Assembly (NCBI RefSeq): GCF_022539505.1
Contig: NC_061508.1
Span: 60,184,033-60,248,032 of the forward strand
Length of the DNA stretch: 64,000 bases
Reading direction: 5' to 3'
DNA from: Lolium rigidum
Lineage: Eukaryota; Streptophyta; Magnoliopsida; Poales; Poaceae
The notes beneath the pieces are model-generated. The model saw only the letters and a list, made by a program, of their open reading frames with translations, ran no database searches and was not told the origin of the DNA. This document shows, in pieces, positions 35,198 to 47,564 of this stretch (its first letter is position 1; each line of letters starts with the position of its first letter). Position numbers and translations under genes: made by a program.

Positions 35198-36365
35198 TGT
35201 TGACGTCAGAAACCCCCTGGCGGGCAGAGACGGGCAACACGGTAGAGCCGGGAACAACTAGGGCTGCGGCTGGCCCCAGTCCCTCAGAGCGACGGCCCGC
35301 AAAGCCTCCTGGTCGCACATCCGATGTTTATCACAAGGGCGTGCCACCTACCTATACCCAGTCGGGAAGGTGTGGATGATGCCTCGCTTAGTTTCCTGCA
35401 TGGCATACACGTAAACATTAAATACGAGCCTCGATCGGCTCTCGGGTTATCCCGTGAATCGGCTCAAAGAGCCGATCCACCCATGATCCGGACGGGGTGT
35501 CCGAATATATGGTGGTCCTGCTTGATCAAGGTAAAGCTAATGAGATCTACGACGATTTAGGGGTTTTCACCGCATAATCGGATCATCCTACTCACGATTG
35601 GGCCTCGTGCTCGCGCACGGTGACCGTAAGCCGATCCTAGACAGGGCCTAAAAACCAACACGAGGTTGATCCCCGGAACATCCTTTCTAGGGCTAGCGAA
35701 CGCCACCCTACACGCCGCTGGATCCTCCAACCCTTTGTAAGGCCTAACTATTGCGGATGTTAAACTAATCCTTGATGAAACAAGGAGCAACCGTAACGGA
35801 TCAGATCTACTAAACTATGATCAAGCGGGGTGCCGCCCCTACACCTAAGATAGGTGTAAGGGCGGCTAGATATGCAAGGGTTGCACTACGAAAGCATGTA
35901 ATTCGAAGAACAATGCTAACCCTAACATATCTAAGATAACTACGTTGCTCGCCATCAAAAAGGCTTCAGTACGAGCAACGCATGAACAACGTAGGCAGGC
36001 TTGTGCTGCCTAGATCGCAAGACGCGATCTAGGCGGCATGGTGCTTACCGGAGAAACCCTCGAGACGAAGGAGTTGGCGATGCGCCGAGATTTGTTTGTG
36101 GTTGAACGTTGGTTGTTGTTTATTCCATAAACCCTAGATACATATTTATAGTCCAGCGGACTTTCTAATGTGGGCGTGCACTAAACCGTGCACGAGATAA
36201 ACTCTAACTTTTAATCTAGATACAATCTATTGTAATTAAAGATACATGGGCAATCTAGCCCAAATTCTCCGAACAAGGCCGCTTCAGAGATCTTCCACGT
36301 GTAATCCACCAAGCCCATCTTGATCGCGGCCCACCTCCTGATTTAGCCAAAATCTGGTGATAACA
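35198..36365 (-). repeat. 3' LTR of Tat-like gypsy element (1168 bp)
   Basis: Reads TGTTGACGTCAG at its left end and CTGGTGATAACA at its right end on the + strand, so on the minus strand it is TGTTATCACCAG...CTGACGTCAACA with TG/CA termini. The right-hand copy (40345-41159, interrupted) is about 98-99% identical over the shared 0.8 kb. A TATA box (TATAAATA on the minus strand, 36143-36150) marks the likely U3/R promoter. The left flanking five bases are CAGTC (35193-35197), the predicted target-site duplication. Confidence 0.9.
36143..36150 (-). promoter_or_regulatory. LTR TATA box
   Basis: TATAAATA on the minus strand, about 220 bp inside the LTR 5' end, followed by a leader. Same orientation as the gag-like ORF. 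Confidence 0.55.
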
Positions 36366-36383
36366 CATGCCCCCTGGTTTTGG
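36366..36383 (-). other. Polypurine tract of the Tat-like element
   Basis: On the minus strand CCAAAACCAGGGGGCATG directly precedes the LTR start TGTTATCACC, the expected site for plus-strand priming. Confidence 0.65.
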
Positions 36384-36635
36384 TAATGATAATTTCAAAA
36401 CCACTCTGTTTTTCCTCCGAGGGGTCATGTCGTGGCAGAGTAGAACCGTCGCAGTATGCTTCATCATGACGACTTGCCTTCCCAACTTCTCAGCACGATT
36501 TGACGGTTTTGGCACCATGTCCTCGAAAACTGCTCGAAAATTAAATCCCCATCTCCTTTCATTTAACCGCATCGAACCGTTTTCCTCTTCATCCTCTTCG
36601 CATTAGCACTTCCAAAAAAACCCTCCTCTGCCACA

Positions 36636-37017
36636 ATGTCTTCTTCCTCCTCCGCCTCGTCGGATCTTTCCACCCAGTCCTCTCCGTCTCGCGAGCCGAC
36701 GCCGGAGCCGAACCCGGCGGAGGTCCACGCGGCCAACATCCGCCGCGCCATTGAGGCCGGGGAGGAGTCGAGCCATGACTTCTCCCTCTGGTCGGAGGAT
36801 GACAAATCCTCGACGGATGGGGAGAGTGACCTCCGCTTCCTCGCCGACGGGGAATCGGAGGAGGAGAGCGATGACGATCGCTTCTCCGGGGACGACTTCA
36901 CCACCTCCGAGGAGGTGAAGGAGGAGGAAGAGGAGGACGACGACGACGACAGCTTCCCCGACGAGCCGCCGGCCAAGCGCCATTGCCCCTGGCCGGGGAA
37001 TCTGAGTGACTTCGACA

Positions 37018-37049
<32 letters not shown>

Positions 37050-37166
37050 GAAGACGAGGACAACGAAGGTCCTGCCGGCGGCCGCTGGAGCAGCGACGAC
37101 GAGCCGGCCGGGAGCAGCGCCGACAGCGGCGATGACGGCGGCGACGAGGGCAGCAACGGCCCGTAG
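36636..37166 (+). CDS. Antisense acidic Ser/Asp/Glu-rich ORF inside the Tat-like element
   Basis: 176 codons on the + strand, opposite to the element's gag-like ORF, lying just inside its 3' LTR. ATG context CCACAATGTC is good, with a CT-rich leader before it. The protein is strongly acidic: an N-terminal Ser-rich start (MSSSSSASSDLSTQ), then PTPEPNP, DFSLWSEDD, EEESDDDRFSGDDF, a KR-rich break PPAKRHCPWP, a run of nine to ten Asp, and the end DEGSNGP. No enzymatic domain is seen. A downstream AT-rich stretch with TATCAATGAAG (about 37270) might serve for polyadenylation. Extra ORFs, sometimes antisense, are known in Tat-lineage elements; whether this one is expressed is unknown. The complementary frame (36563-37240, poly-Ser) is a shadow. 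Confidence 0.55.
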
Positions 37167-37240
37167 ATAGGACCCTTAGCACAGGATCGATAGCGATAGA
37201 CGGGGCAATGTACCCCCTTAGTACTCCCTTTTGAGAGCAA

Positions 37241-38936
37241 TCAGCTCTTCTGTGTAAGAAATCTGGTTTATCAATGAAGAAATTCCCCAATTTGATTTTG
37301 CCGATTTCCCTTAGGATAATTTAGCCGATTGTCCTTCGTGCTGATTCTGCCGATTGTCAATTTGGTCAAAGCCCAGTGAGCCGATGGCAGCGCATCGGTC
37401 CCTCACGATAAATTTCGAGATAGATCATCCGGACCCAAACTCCCGGTCAAACAAGGCCAAGCCATAATCGCGCAAATCCTAGGACTTGTAAATGCAGATC
37501 TCACAGGATGGCATGTTAAACTTAGCGGCGAAACCCCGAAATAATGTCCAGTCTCCTTATTAACTTTAAATTTCAGACATTCTTCCGCCGCATTATCCTC
37601 TCCAAATTCCGCTCACTCAGCTCCGCGGTTTCCTTACGCAATAATTCATCATCTTTCAAACGAGTCGTGATGAAGAGTAAGCCGATTTCGACAAAATCGG
37701 CTAAACCTTGAGGCGAGCTGCCCCCGAGCCTCGGCCGAGGCGAGGATAAACAATGGACCAGCCTAATGGACCATCACCGGCTTCCCAAGCTGTGGTGCCG
37801 CATCGGCCGATTCCAACAAATCGGTTTCCCGGATCATCGACATTTCGGGGCGGGCTCGATCACGTCCAAGAGAGTTATCTGCGGGGCCACCAGCCGATCA
37901 CCTTTCTTCCGTTGGCGGTCGATACGGTGGATGATTACCCACGGCTCCATGGACAAGGCTGACTTGCATGCCATCATTCCTCCGATAGTACTGCTGAGCC
38001 GGCAGCCTCGGCAACTTTGCGCACTTGTACTAAGGTCGATGACCGTGCACCGGCTCTGCATCACGAAACACCTCAAAAGGGATCATTAAACCTGATTATG
38101 AATCTAACCAGCCCATCTACCAGTCGGCAATCGGCTTCGAGCAAGTGTCTACGACAGAGCCACAGGCTTGTCGCTGAATCGACGGGCATGCTGAAAACTG
38201 ATAATTTTGCAATATCAGCCCCATTCTTCAGACAAGTTGTGATGCAGAGCCAGCCGATTCCAACAAAATTGGCTTCCTGTAGCAAAGGATCCTTCGGGGT
38301 AAGCTGCCCCCCGAGCCTCACCAGCTCAGATCGGCTCATCGTCTTTGGCAGGCTGAGGCAACTCCCGGTGGGGATGTTTTTGCACTTCTGATGCCCTCCA
38401 AAACTCTGGACGTAACACCCCCTGGAAGTGATAGCTACCAAGTCACCACCTTGGTCAAAACATTACAACCGATTGCTTCGTCATCGAGCTGTTCTCCCGG
38501 TCTTAGGCTGAAGACTTGCCAACGGGAATTAGGGGTCCTCGAAGAGAAGATCCACTCCTGCTCCTTCGATCCTTAAGTCGATGTCTGCACATCGGCTGTG
38601 CTTAAATTTTTTTTTTGAATTTTCGGCCGATTTATGTATCGGCCCCCATACTCCAATCATCATCAAAGGATGAGACACTTCTATTGCATATCCTCGTGTT
38701 TATATCCACCTGGGTGCCCCCCCGAGCCGACTCTGTCAGGAGGATTGATGGTATCGGCTCTGTTGGATTACATGTTGAGCCCAGGCAGAATGGATGGTGA
38801 GGATAATTTTGGCCGATTGCTGGGATCGGCCTCCATGTTGCTTGTTCGGTGAAGGTTTTGTGAGGTCCCTTCAAAATTTTTTTGGGGCCGATCACAAGGA
38901 TCAGCCTCGCCACGTTAGCTTATTGACGAGCTCTTG
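37241..38936. repeat. Non-coding interior of the Tat-like element with GCCGAT/ATCGGC motif
   Basis: The hexamer GCCGAT and its complement ATCGGC recur many times in this 1.7-kb stretch, mostly within loosely repeated phrases such as CCGATTCCAACAAA(A/T)T and GCTGCCCCCCGAGCCTC (37725, 38303). No protein domain is seen. It sits where an autonomous element would carry pol, and looks like repeat-expanded untranslated sequence. Confidence 0.6.
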
Positions 38937-40328
38937 CTACTTGCTCAGGCCGGTAGATAAAACCAGCCCAATCTCTGACTTTATCATGTTGGTGCGCCTG
39001 TTGTCGTCCACCTTGAGTGTATCATATAATCGTGGAGCACTAAGCTTCGTCGGAAGAACGAGCACCATGTTTGTGCCAGTCGATGTTTCATCATCGGATT
39101 TCCTTTGCTTGGGGCGCCACTCCATTTTCCGTGGACGACCCTCTTCATCCAGGGCTCGCTGGATCTTCGCGGCCAGATTAGGCCTTGCCTTCCTCAATGT
39201 ATGCAAGTATAACCTCTCGGCTTCCTCCAGGCCGCGCAATCGCTGAACCCTGCGTTTCTGAGAACGGCTGAGTCCATCAGGGCACCACCTTGGCCGGTGG
39301 TACCTGTCTTCTTCTTCTTCTTGTCCCTCGTTTTCTGAATCCTCGAGATCTTCCCATCGAGGGGACTCAACGCGTTTTCTTTGTGGCGGGAGAGGCCCTA
39401 AGCGCTCGAACACGGACACGCTGGCTGCCTCCTTCTTCTTCTGGTTGCATTCTGGGCAATTGCCGATTGTTGGCAATCGGCTCATTCCTGAGTCCCAGCA
39501 ATGTTTGAAGAACGGACAGTCCCAGTGCCTATCCATGTCATCCTGCCCCCTTGACCTTCCTTCGGCGCGACGATTGTACCCGTCGTTGCTTCTATCATGT
39601 TGACGGTACCTCCGACCTCTCGCATCGGACCGACAATTTCTCTCATCATCTACGTCGTAGTGCCGACGTCGGTCGTACTGCTGCTCATATTTGTTGAGGA
39701 GGTGCTCGGAGAGTGGATGTTGATACCGCACGCTTCTCATTTCCTCCTCTGTCAGGTACCGTCTGTCATCATCTCGGGGCCGGTCGCGTGGATCGGCCTC
39801 CTCTTTGTCCTTGCCACGGGAGTGGCTGCTTTCTGCTTCGTCCTTGCCATGGCGGCTCGCAAGCCCTGCCATGTTGACACCAAAGGAGAACTTTGGCTGG
39901 CCTATGGAGTGGCTGGGATCCACCATGTTGACGCCAGGCAACGGACGTGAGTCTCTACCGAGCTTGACATCGTGCGGCCGGGTCTTCTCAGAGGAGCCGA
40001 TGAGTTCGGCTTCGAGGGTTGCCTTGATCTCGTCATGTTTCCTTTTGAGCTCCTCGGGCAGATCCTCGTACTTCAGCGACCTGGTGCATTCTTCTGACGG
40101 GGCGGACAGGTCCACTCCATCGAGTGCGCCTTCAGGTGTGAAACCCTTCCACCTGACGCCATGGGAGTGGGTTCGGTGGAAAGAGCCGATGGGTTCGGCT
40201 TCGAGGGTCGCCTTGATTTCGTCATGCTTTTTCTTGAGCTCATCAGGCAGATCCTCGTACTTGACCGGAGTGCCTTCCGCCATCTCGGATGTAGATGGCG
40301 ATGTTGTGGATGACGAAGGGCGTCCCAC
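38937..40328 (-). CDS. Truncated gag-like ORF of the Tat-like retrotransposon
   Basis: 463 codons on the minus strand starting just inside the 5' LTR/PBS side. It begins MGRPSSSTTSPSTSE and has a duplicated phrase (YEDLP(D/E)ELK(K/R)KHDEIKATLE at about residues 25 and 88), then FSFGVNMAG, an Arg/Asp-rich region, CPFFKHCWDSGMSRLPTIGN-CPEC (a Cys/His cluster, zinc-knuckle-like), VFERLGPLPPQRKR, a Glu-rich tract, WCPDGLSRSQKRRVQRLRG and TNMVLVLPTKL. These are landmarks of grass Tat/Retrosat-type gag-protease ORFs as I remember them. The central gag capsid part and the downstream protease are missing, so the product is probably not functional by itself. Confidence 0.7.
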   Translation of the reverse strand: MGRPSSSTTSPSTSEMAEGTPVKYEDLPDELKKKHDEIKATLEAEPIGSFHRTHSHGVRWKGFTPEGALDGVDLSAPSEECTRSLKYEDLPEELKRKHDEIKATLEAELIGSSEKTRPHDVKLGRDSRPLPGVNMVDPSHSIGQPKFSFGVNMAGLASRHGKDEAESSHSRGKDKEEADPRDRPRDDDRRYLTEEEMRSVRYQHPLSEHLLNKYEQQYDRRRHYDVDDERNCRSDARGRRYRQHDRSNDGYNRRAEGRSRGQDDMDRHWDCPFFKHCWDSGMSRLPTIGNCPECNQKKKEAASVSVFERLGPLPPQRKRVESPRWEDLEDSENEGQEEEEDRYHRPRWCPDGLSRSQKRRVQRLRGLEEAERLYLHTLRKARPNLAAKIQRALDEEGRPRKMEWRPKQRKSDDETSTGTNMVLVLPTKLSAPRLYDTLKVDDNRRTNMIKSEIGLVLSTGLSK

Positions 40329-40344
40329 CGGGCGTGCCAGAATG

Positions 40345-41159
40345 TGTTGACGTCAGAAACCCCCTGGCGGGCAGAGACGGGCAACACGGTAGAGCCGGGA
40401 ACAACTAGGGCTGCGGCTGGCCCCAGTCCCTCAGAGCGACGGCCCGCAAAGCCTCCTGGTCGCACGTCCGATGTTTATCACAAGGGCGTGCCACCCGACC
40501 TATACCTGGTCGGGAAGGTGTGGATGATGCCTCGCTTAGTTTCCCGCATGGCATACACGTAAACATTAAATACGAGCCTCGATCGGCTCTCAGGTTATCC
40601 TGTGAATCGGCTCAAAGAGCCGATCCACCCATGATCCGGACGGGGTGTCCGAATATATGGTGGTCCTGCTTGATCAAGGTAAAGCTAATGAGATCTACGA
40701 CGATTTAGGGGTTTTCACCGCATAATCGGATCATCCTACTCACGATTGGGCCTCGCGCTCGCGCACGGTGACCGTAAGCCGATCCTAGACAGGGCCTAAA
40801 AACCAACACGAGGTTGATCCCCGGAACATCCTTTCTAGGGCTAGCGAACGCCACCCTACACGCCGCTGGATCCTCCAACCCTTTGTAAGGCCTAACTATT
40901 GCGGATGTTAAACTAATCCTTGATGAAACAAGGAGCAACCGTAACGGATCAGATCTACTAAACTATGATCAAGCGGGGTGCCGCCCCTACACCTAAGATA
41001 GGTGTAAGGGCGGCTAGATATGCAAGGGTTGCACTACGAAAGCATGTAATTCGAAGAACAATGCTAACCCTAACATATCTAAGATAACTACATTGCTCGC
41101 CATCAAAAAGGCTTCAGTACGAGCAACGCATGAACAACGTAGGCAGGCTTGTGCTGCCT
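40345..41159 (-). repeat. 5' LTR of the Tat-like element, interrupted
   Basis: Starts TGTTGACGTCAG at 40345 and matches 35198-36009 with about ten substitutions, then stops at GTGCTGCCT where the next retrotransposon begins. In the intact copy this point continues AGATCGCAAG (36009 on), which proves the insertion. Confidence 0.92.
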
Positions 41160-44100
41160 TGTGGTGACCCGGCATACCACTGCATGGTGTAGTATGCAAG
41201 TCTGATATAACACCAATGAAACACCGTTCCACTAGTATTATATCGCTCAGAGTGGTACAACAGAAACATATGCGGGTCCAAGGCATGTCTATAGAATTAC
41301 AACACTGACTCTTTACATAAGATCATCACAGCCTCCTACTTTACAATGAGGTAAAACTGCAAATAACTCCAGAAGAACGACTCGTAGACTAGTCCTAACA
41401 CGAACTCTATTTGTAGAGTATTTAACTAGCTACTGAGGCTAAGAATAGATTCTAGCTAAATAGGAGCTAGGTTTAGGAAGCTAGTTCCCTTCTATCGCTT
41501 AATCTAGGTTTTCTCCATGATGGTTGTGGTATATGACTCTTCCGGCGGGTTTCGTTCCTTGAAGTAGTTGTTGACTCCTCGGTCTTCGAGTTGTACCGGA
41601 GATCCTCCTTCATGGCCTCCATATCTAAGCGGGGATTTAAGAGTGGGATGAGTACGAGCGTACTCAACAAGTTCATTATAGGGAAGAGGTGTTTAATGCA
41701 CTAGCTACGACATTAGACCGTAAAGTCTAATACCAATGCGAGTTTTCATAATCATTTCTTCAAGAGGTTGCTTTTATTCGGAAGAGCTATGTCCGTCGGC
41801 CTTCACCGGTTTACTAGAACTTCATGGAGCTCCTTTCGGCCGCGTTCGCGATTCCATATCCGGAACAGGGAGTGACAGGTCACGGTTGTTTACACTCTGC
41901 AGAGGTGTGTTGCTTTACCCATAAGAGATCTTAACCTTGGTGCCAACCAGGTGTACATTCCTGTCCACACTTCCTATGGTGTGAGGCCCGGTATAAGGTC
42001 TAGCCAATCATGTTCCTCCGCTACCTCGAACACCCACCCTTTTGTAAGATTGTCCTCCCCTATATCCATGATGAGACCGTTCGGGCATTCATATGCCTTC
42101 CCCTATCATCATGGATAGACCGTTCCGGACACCTTACAATCCCTCATAGACCGCAATACCGTGGGGACTTAAGGCTTCCCAGACCTACCGCTTGTTCTTC
42201 GAACGACAAGTGTCTACGGACCGTGCCGTGGGGACTTAAGGCTTCCCCAGCCTACCGCTTGCCGCCGACGGATACAAGTGTCTACGGTAAAACGCATCCG
42301 TTGATGAACGAGAGGTGGAAACACTTTTGACTATTCCGTCCCACTCCGGATCTTATGGTTAACACGGGTATTACGGCACAAGAATCATCGGCGACATTTG
42401 TTGTTTAACCTAGATGGATATAAACCCGTGCAATGGAACCTCCACCATATCAACACAATCCATGGTTCCATTGCCCACCACTTAGTCATATTCATAGTTA
42501 TGAAAGTAGTGGTTTTGATTTTTATGCAATAGTGATAACCATAATACTTTGCAAGTAATTTGATAGAAATACTCAAATGACATGAGCAAGTGATGAACTT
42601 GCCTTTCTTGACTGCAAGATTATGCAGGCAAGGTCTTCGATACGCAATAACTCCAAATTCTGAAATAGCATCATCGTCCAGTAAGGACGATGTTTAAAAG
42701 ATTGGCAAAGATGCAATAATGCATAAGTATGAGATGCAATCACTCTAAGCGTGACCTAACCCCGATGATTTAGGATCAATGAGTTGTTGTGATTGGTTCA
42801 GGGTGTGTTGCACTTTTAGAGTGATTCACAAACAAGTTCTTATTCGAGTGTGATTACTTGGTATTATAAACAGGTAGTTAATAGAGCATAATAATCAATT
42901 GAGCACACAAAGAATGATAATTGGCATAATATTAACAAGTAAAGAACAAGTGGTCAGTTTAGTACTATATGGCATGGTTAATGATTAATTATCATATACT
43001 TTAAAAGAATAACTTTTGAAGAACATGTTCTTTAATAAAGAACAAGTATGATAATTAAGTGGGTGGTTTTCTATGGTTGACTATGGCTGCATGTAGTTGT
43101 TGGAATAGGTATTAGATGGATCCCAACAAAGTTGGATTCATCAATACCTAGAGCTTGTAGGGTTAAGATAAGCCTAGGCATCCTAAGCAATTTATTATAC
43201 ATGGTGGTTGTCAAGGTGGGTTTATCTTGCTAGTGATAGCTGGCTAGGGTTTATAGGTTCTTATAAGCAGGGTTGATGATGATTCCTTATTTTCTTCAAA
43301 AGAATAACTTTTGAAGAACATACTTCTTAATTAATAAGAAGTATATCAATTAGGGTTGAGGTTGTCTAGGTTTTGCTACTTGATCCACTAAGTAAGGAAT
43401 GATTGGCTTCTGAATAGGATGGTTCACAATTATGAATTAGTTGTAAGGTTTAGTGGACTATAGTTATGTAATGATAAATATTGGGCCTAGATGCTATTGG
43501 GGTTCATCACAATGGTGTGATGCTAAGTGGGAATGATTAAGGTTGGTGTTTTGGTAATAGGATCTAGGGTTTACACTTGGCTCACCCTACTTGATTAACT
43601 AAGTAGGTATGCATACATGGAATACTGAATTATGGATAATAGGACTCCTACATTTTATGTGAACATGGTAAGTATTTACTTGCTAATTATGGTTCTATGG
43701 ATCAAAAGGAAAATATCATGATCACTTATCCTATCCTAGGGTTTAGGTTAGAAACAAATTAGGGTTCATATGAATAAATGGATTTAGGTTGCCTAAGGGT
43801 ATTAGGGTTTTAGGGTCCCACATGAAATTATGGGTTCCTGGTTCTATTACTTATGAAATTAGGGTTTTCTAAATACCCTAAAGTTCTTGAATTAATAACT
43901 TCACTTTAAGGTTGAAGTTATTAATAATTTTGAAATAAAATTAATATTGGATTTGGCATGTTATTATTTTTAAATAATTAATAATTAAGATAATTATTAA
44001 TTAGGGTTTAAATCCTCCTAATAAGGATTTAATAAGTTAATAGCAAAGGAAAAGTAATTTTAATGTTTTCCTTATTTGCTTACTGGTTTTTATTTATTTT

Positions 44101-47100
44101 ATGAATTTTTTTACTAATAATTGAATTTTAATTGTATTTAGAATTAAAATTAAAGACTTAAATAACAATTATTAAATAATTGAATTTTTATTAAAAATAA
44201 AAATTTCATTTTATATTTTTATTGAATAGGTTTTATCTTTATAAGAATTTTGATATCTTATACTTATTTTTCTGAGCTATTTTGGATTTTCAACAATTTG
44301 TCAAAGTTTCAGCAATTATTGGATTTGAAATAAAATAAACGAATTAGCTAAACGTACCCGGTCTAAACTGTACCCAGGCACTGACTGGTGGACCAGGTGT
44401 CCACGTTGGCGGCCACGCGAGCGTGGACCGAGTCAAAATCGAGTTCATATCGAGAGAGCTACTGGGCGGCAGGGAATTCGGCATTCGCCGATGATTTCAG
44501 TCACACGCGGTTGGGGAGCTATATGGGTATGACTCAGGGCATCGAGATGAACATTTTGAGGGTGGCGCCGCCGTTGTTGGGTCACCGGAGCTCCCTCGCC
44601 GGCGAGACCGAGCGGCGGGGCTCACAGAGACGCGGCGTGATGGCGATGCAGGACACGAGGAAGCATGCCAATATGATCAAACGAACCGGCAACTCACCGT
44701 GAGTACGACGGGGGTGTCGGCGAGGTCAATGGGGTCCTGTGTCGCCGGAATTCATGGCGCCGGCCGACGGAGGGGATGAGGTCGGTGTCGGCGCTACGGG
44801 CTGCTCCGGCTCGATTCCTTCTACAGGAGTAGCAAGTCGATGACGGCGGTCACTCTGGTGTGCTTGGTTTGGCTCGGGGAGGCGTCCTTCGCCGGCGGTG
44901 AGGTGGAGTGGTTCGGCCAGGGTTTCGGAATTGGGAGAAAATGAGACAGTGAGGGAGAAGAGGGCGACTAGGGTTCGTCCACAGCTTTTATATGGCGCCT
45001 GGGCGCTTGCCTCGTCAAGGTTCGGTCGAGGAGATGGCGCCAGCGCGAAGGAGAAGGCAAGCACGCCGTCGTGCTGTCCTCCAGGCACGATGGAGAGGAT
45101 GAGGATGACTTCGTTTTATTTTTTTCTGTCGAAAGGGTACGTGGGATGGTGTTGGGCTGTGCTGGCCTGGTGATGGTGGGCTGCTTCTGGGCCTCTCTTG
45201 CTCGGGTCTGCTGCGGTAGGTAAGTCCAGGTAAGCCTTCTTCCTTTATTTCTTTTATTCATTTTCTGTTTTATTACTTGTTTTGAATTTATGATTTTATT
45301 AATTCTGTTTTGAATTCATATTTGAATTCAATTATGCTTTCAGATATTTATACCTATTTTTAATTAAAGCTTAGCCCTAATGATCATTGCATGATTCCTT
45401 TGTCCAAACTAATGTGTAATGCATGATTTTATTTGAATCCTTGTGAGTTTTAGTTAAATTTCAATTTAGCCATGAGTTGGTATATTCTTTGAAATTCCTT
45501 TTCTTCCCTGCAATACAACTCTCTTTTGAATTATTTAAAGTGGAGAATTGCTCCCAAGGCATTTTAAAGATTATTAGGAGGTCTTGGTTTCTTATTTTAG
45601 GGTTGGTTTCACTTGCATATTATTTTATGTGATCACCTATTTATTATAGTTTTGTGATCTCTCTTATAACTCTCTTTCAAGGTTAACACTCTTATTATCT
45701 TTGAAAATGTCTAAAGTAGATATTTTCCCCATGATGGCTTGGTCTTGGTTACAAGGATAAATAGTTGATCACTACATATATGGTTTAAACCATATAATGG
45801 TGCACATGGTTTTTCTTATGTTCAAGAATTGAAGCATAAGAATTGATTAATGTGCAATACTAGGGTTCTAATGTTATTTACCAAATGGCATATGGTTTGG
45901 AACTTAGTTGTGGCTTAGGTTTTAGTTATGATCACCCAAGTGATACTCAAACTAGGGTTGAGATTTAATTCTAGGTTATAGAGATGGGATAACACCATAT
46001 TGCATGTGCTAGGGTTTAGTCTCCCCTAACCATGATAAGGGGTTACTTGCTTAATATTTTATGTTCTCCTCTAGTTACTAAGGTGTTGAGAATTGATTTT
46101 ATATTTTACCAACAACTTCTATTATTATCCTTAATTTGTTATTAAGGTAACTAAAGTAGTTATATTACTTTTTATAGTTAACTTTGGTTATGATGATGGA
46201 TGGTTTCTCACTTTGGTTCTTATGGGCTTATATCTTCTACTTCTAGTTCTTAGGGTTTATGATCACTACACAATTTATAATGATCAAAGTTGGGCTTCCT
46301 AAGGTATCTCTCCTTGAATGGTTTTCTTACTCCCAAGATCAAGTGTTGTCTTGATCAATTAAATATTTACTTTATTTTATAGTTTCTTGAGAGGGCATGG
46401 TTATGGTTGTCTCAATTATCTTGAGTATAACACCATAGGTTGAGCTTTCTCATTTAGGAATGGTTAATCTTGGGTTGATGGTGTACTCCTAATATCTCCT
46501 TAGGTATCTAGGCTAAGGTTCCATTTGTCTAGCTTAATTGGGTTGGTCTCTTACTTACCTTATCAATTCATGGATATGGTATTATACCATGTGATAGTGG
46601 GTTATCTCACCACTCCAAGGGAAATGGTTTACAACCTAATACTTTAGTTCAAAGGTTGTCCTTTATTCTAAAATAGGTAAAGCTTGGATTAGTATGAATG
46701 GTCCCTGTCTCATTTGAGAAGGACTACAATGCTAACTTAAGTTTATTCTCCAAAGATAATGATGTGGTCACCAACACCTATGGTTAACAGAAATGGGTTC
46801 TCTCTCTAAGGATTGTCTTGATTAACATCCTAGGTTTTCTCTGGAAAGATGATGATTTGTATAATTGGTCTCTCTCATTTTGGAAAGGACTTTAATAATA
46901 CTCTAAGGTTCCTCTTAGAGATGATGATTTGAATACTTGGATGTATATCCAAGGTTTAGCTCAAGGTTTGTTATTGCTTCTTTAATAATTAGAATAGAAC
47001 TCTCACCTCTCTAGGTTTGATGCTTAATAATTTGGAATAGAGAGGAATATATATTTCTTGAGTTGATCTCCTTGTCTTGTTTCCAAGAGTGAAGTAAAAT

Positions 47101-47546
47101 GAATACCATGAGGTCCATGGTAGGATCAAGGATTAGTTTTAAGACATGGAAAAGATAAGTGAAGAATGGTTTCTTCATTTATGGTTAGTTGATTTATAAT
47201 TGAACAGATGTTCTTATGTTATGGCAAGGAATACCATGTTGTGATATTTAATTAGATCAAGTAGTTGATCCTTGATTAATGATTTCTTGTGTTTATTTTA
47301 CTTCCATTTGATCTAACCCTTTAGATCAAATCATCTCTACCCAAAACAAGGTTTTAACAAAGTCACATTGAGGTTTATAGCGATTGACTTGATGAGCTAC
47401 TTCAATTCCACCAAGGTCAAGTGAAACTTCAGTTACTGTGACTGTTTTACTTTAAAGCGCGAAAATTCCCCAGATTTTCTATGCATGAATGCAATGCACA
47501 CATCTGTTTCCTTTATTTTTGTAACCCCATTACCTGGGATATTACA
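41160..47546 (-). repeat. 3' LTR (6387 bp) of giant-LTR element LARD-2
   Basis: On the minus strand it starts TGTAATATCCCAGG (at 47546) and ends CCGGGTCACCACA (at 41160). A purine tract (AGTTTAAGGGGTAGAGAC) lies just outside the start. Its first 2.49 kb (41160-43646) matches 50401-52893 with only scattered differences. The middle has a GC-rich leader-like block (44390-45200) with a TATA box on the minus strand. ORFs inside it are short and unrecognised. Such an LTR is unusually long for plant elements but fits LARD-type elements. Confidence 0.85.
44986..44992 (-). promoter_or_regulatory. TATA box in LARD-2 LTR
   Basis: TATAAAA on the minus strand (GCCATATAAAAGC), followed by a CT- and GC-rich leader, about 2.55 kb inside the LTR 5' end. 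It fits a U3 promoter; the facing LTR copy at this position lies outside the window. Confidence 0.5.
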
Positions 47547-47564
47547 GTCTCTACCCCTTAAACT
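47547..47564 (-). other. Polypurine tract of LARD-2
   Basis: AGTTTAAGGGGTAGAGAC on the minus strand, directly before the LTR start TGTAATATCC and after CGAGGACGAAGTTT. Confidence 0.8.

Larger units (their letters stand above)
35198..41159 (-). mobile_element. Tat-like Ty3/gypsy element, non-autonomous, split by nested insertion
   Basis: Two LTRs (35198-36365 and the visible 40345-41159) flank an interior of 3979 bp. On the minus strand a PBS-like sequence TTCTGGCACGCCCGGTGGGA (just inside 40344) and a purine tract with CAGGGGGCATG (36366-36375) border the interior. It encodes only a shortened gag-like ORF (38937-40328) and an antisense acidic ORF (36636-37166). No protease, RT, RNase H or integrase is present, so it needs an autonomous partner. 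The right LTR continues beyond the next element outside the window. Confidence 0.85.

Noticed and set aside
34698..35318. 206-codon minus frame as one protein
   Set aside because: It joins translated LTR sequence (35198-35318) to the CACTA transposase; the junction is an insertion site.
36563..37240. Poly-Ser minus-strand frame
   Set aside because: Complement of the Asp/Ser-rich ORF on the other strand; the + strand frame has the better start and composition.
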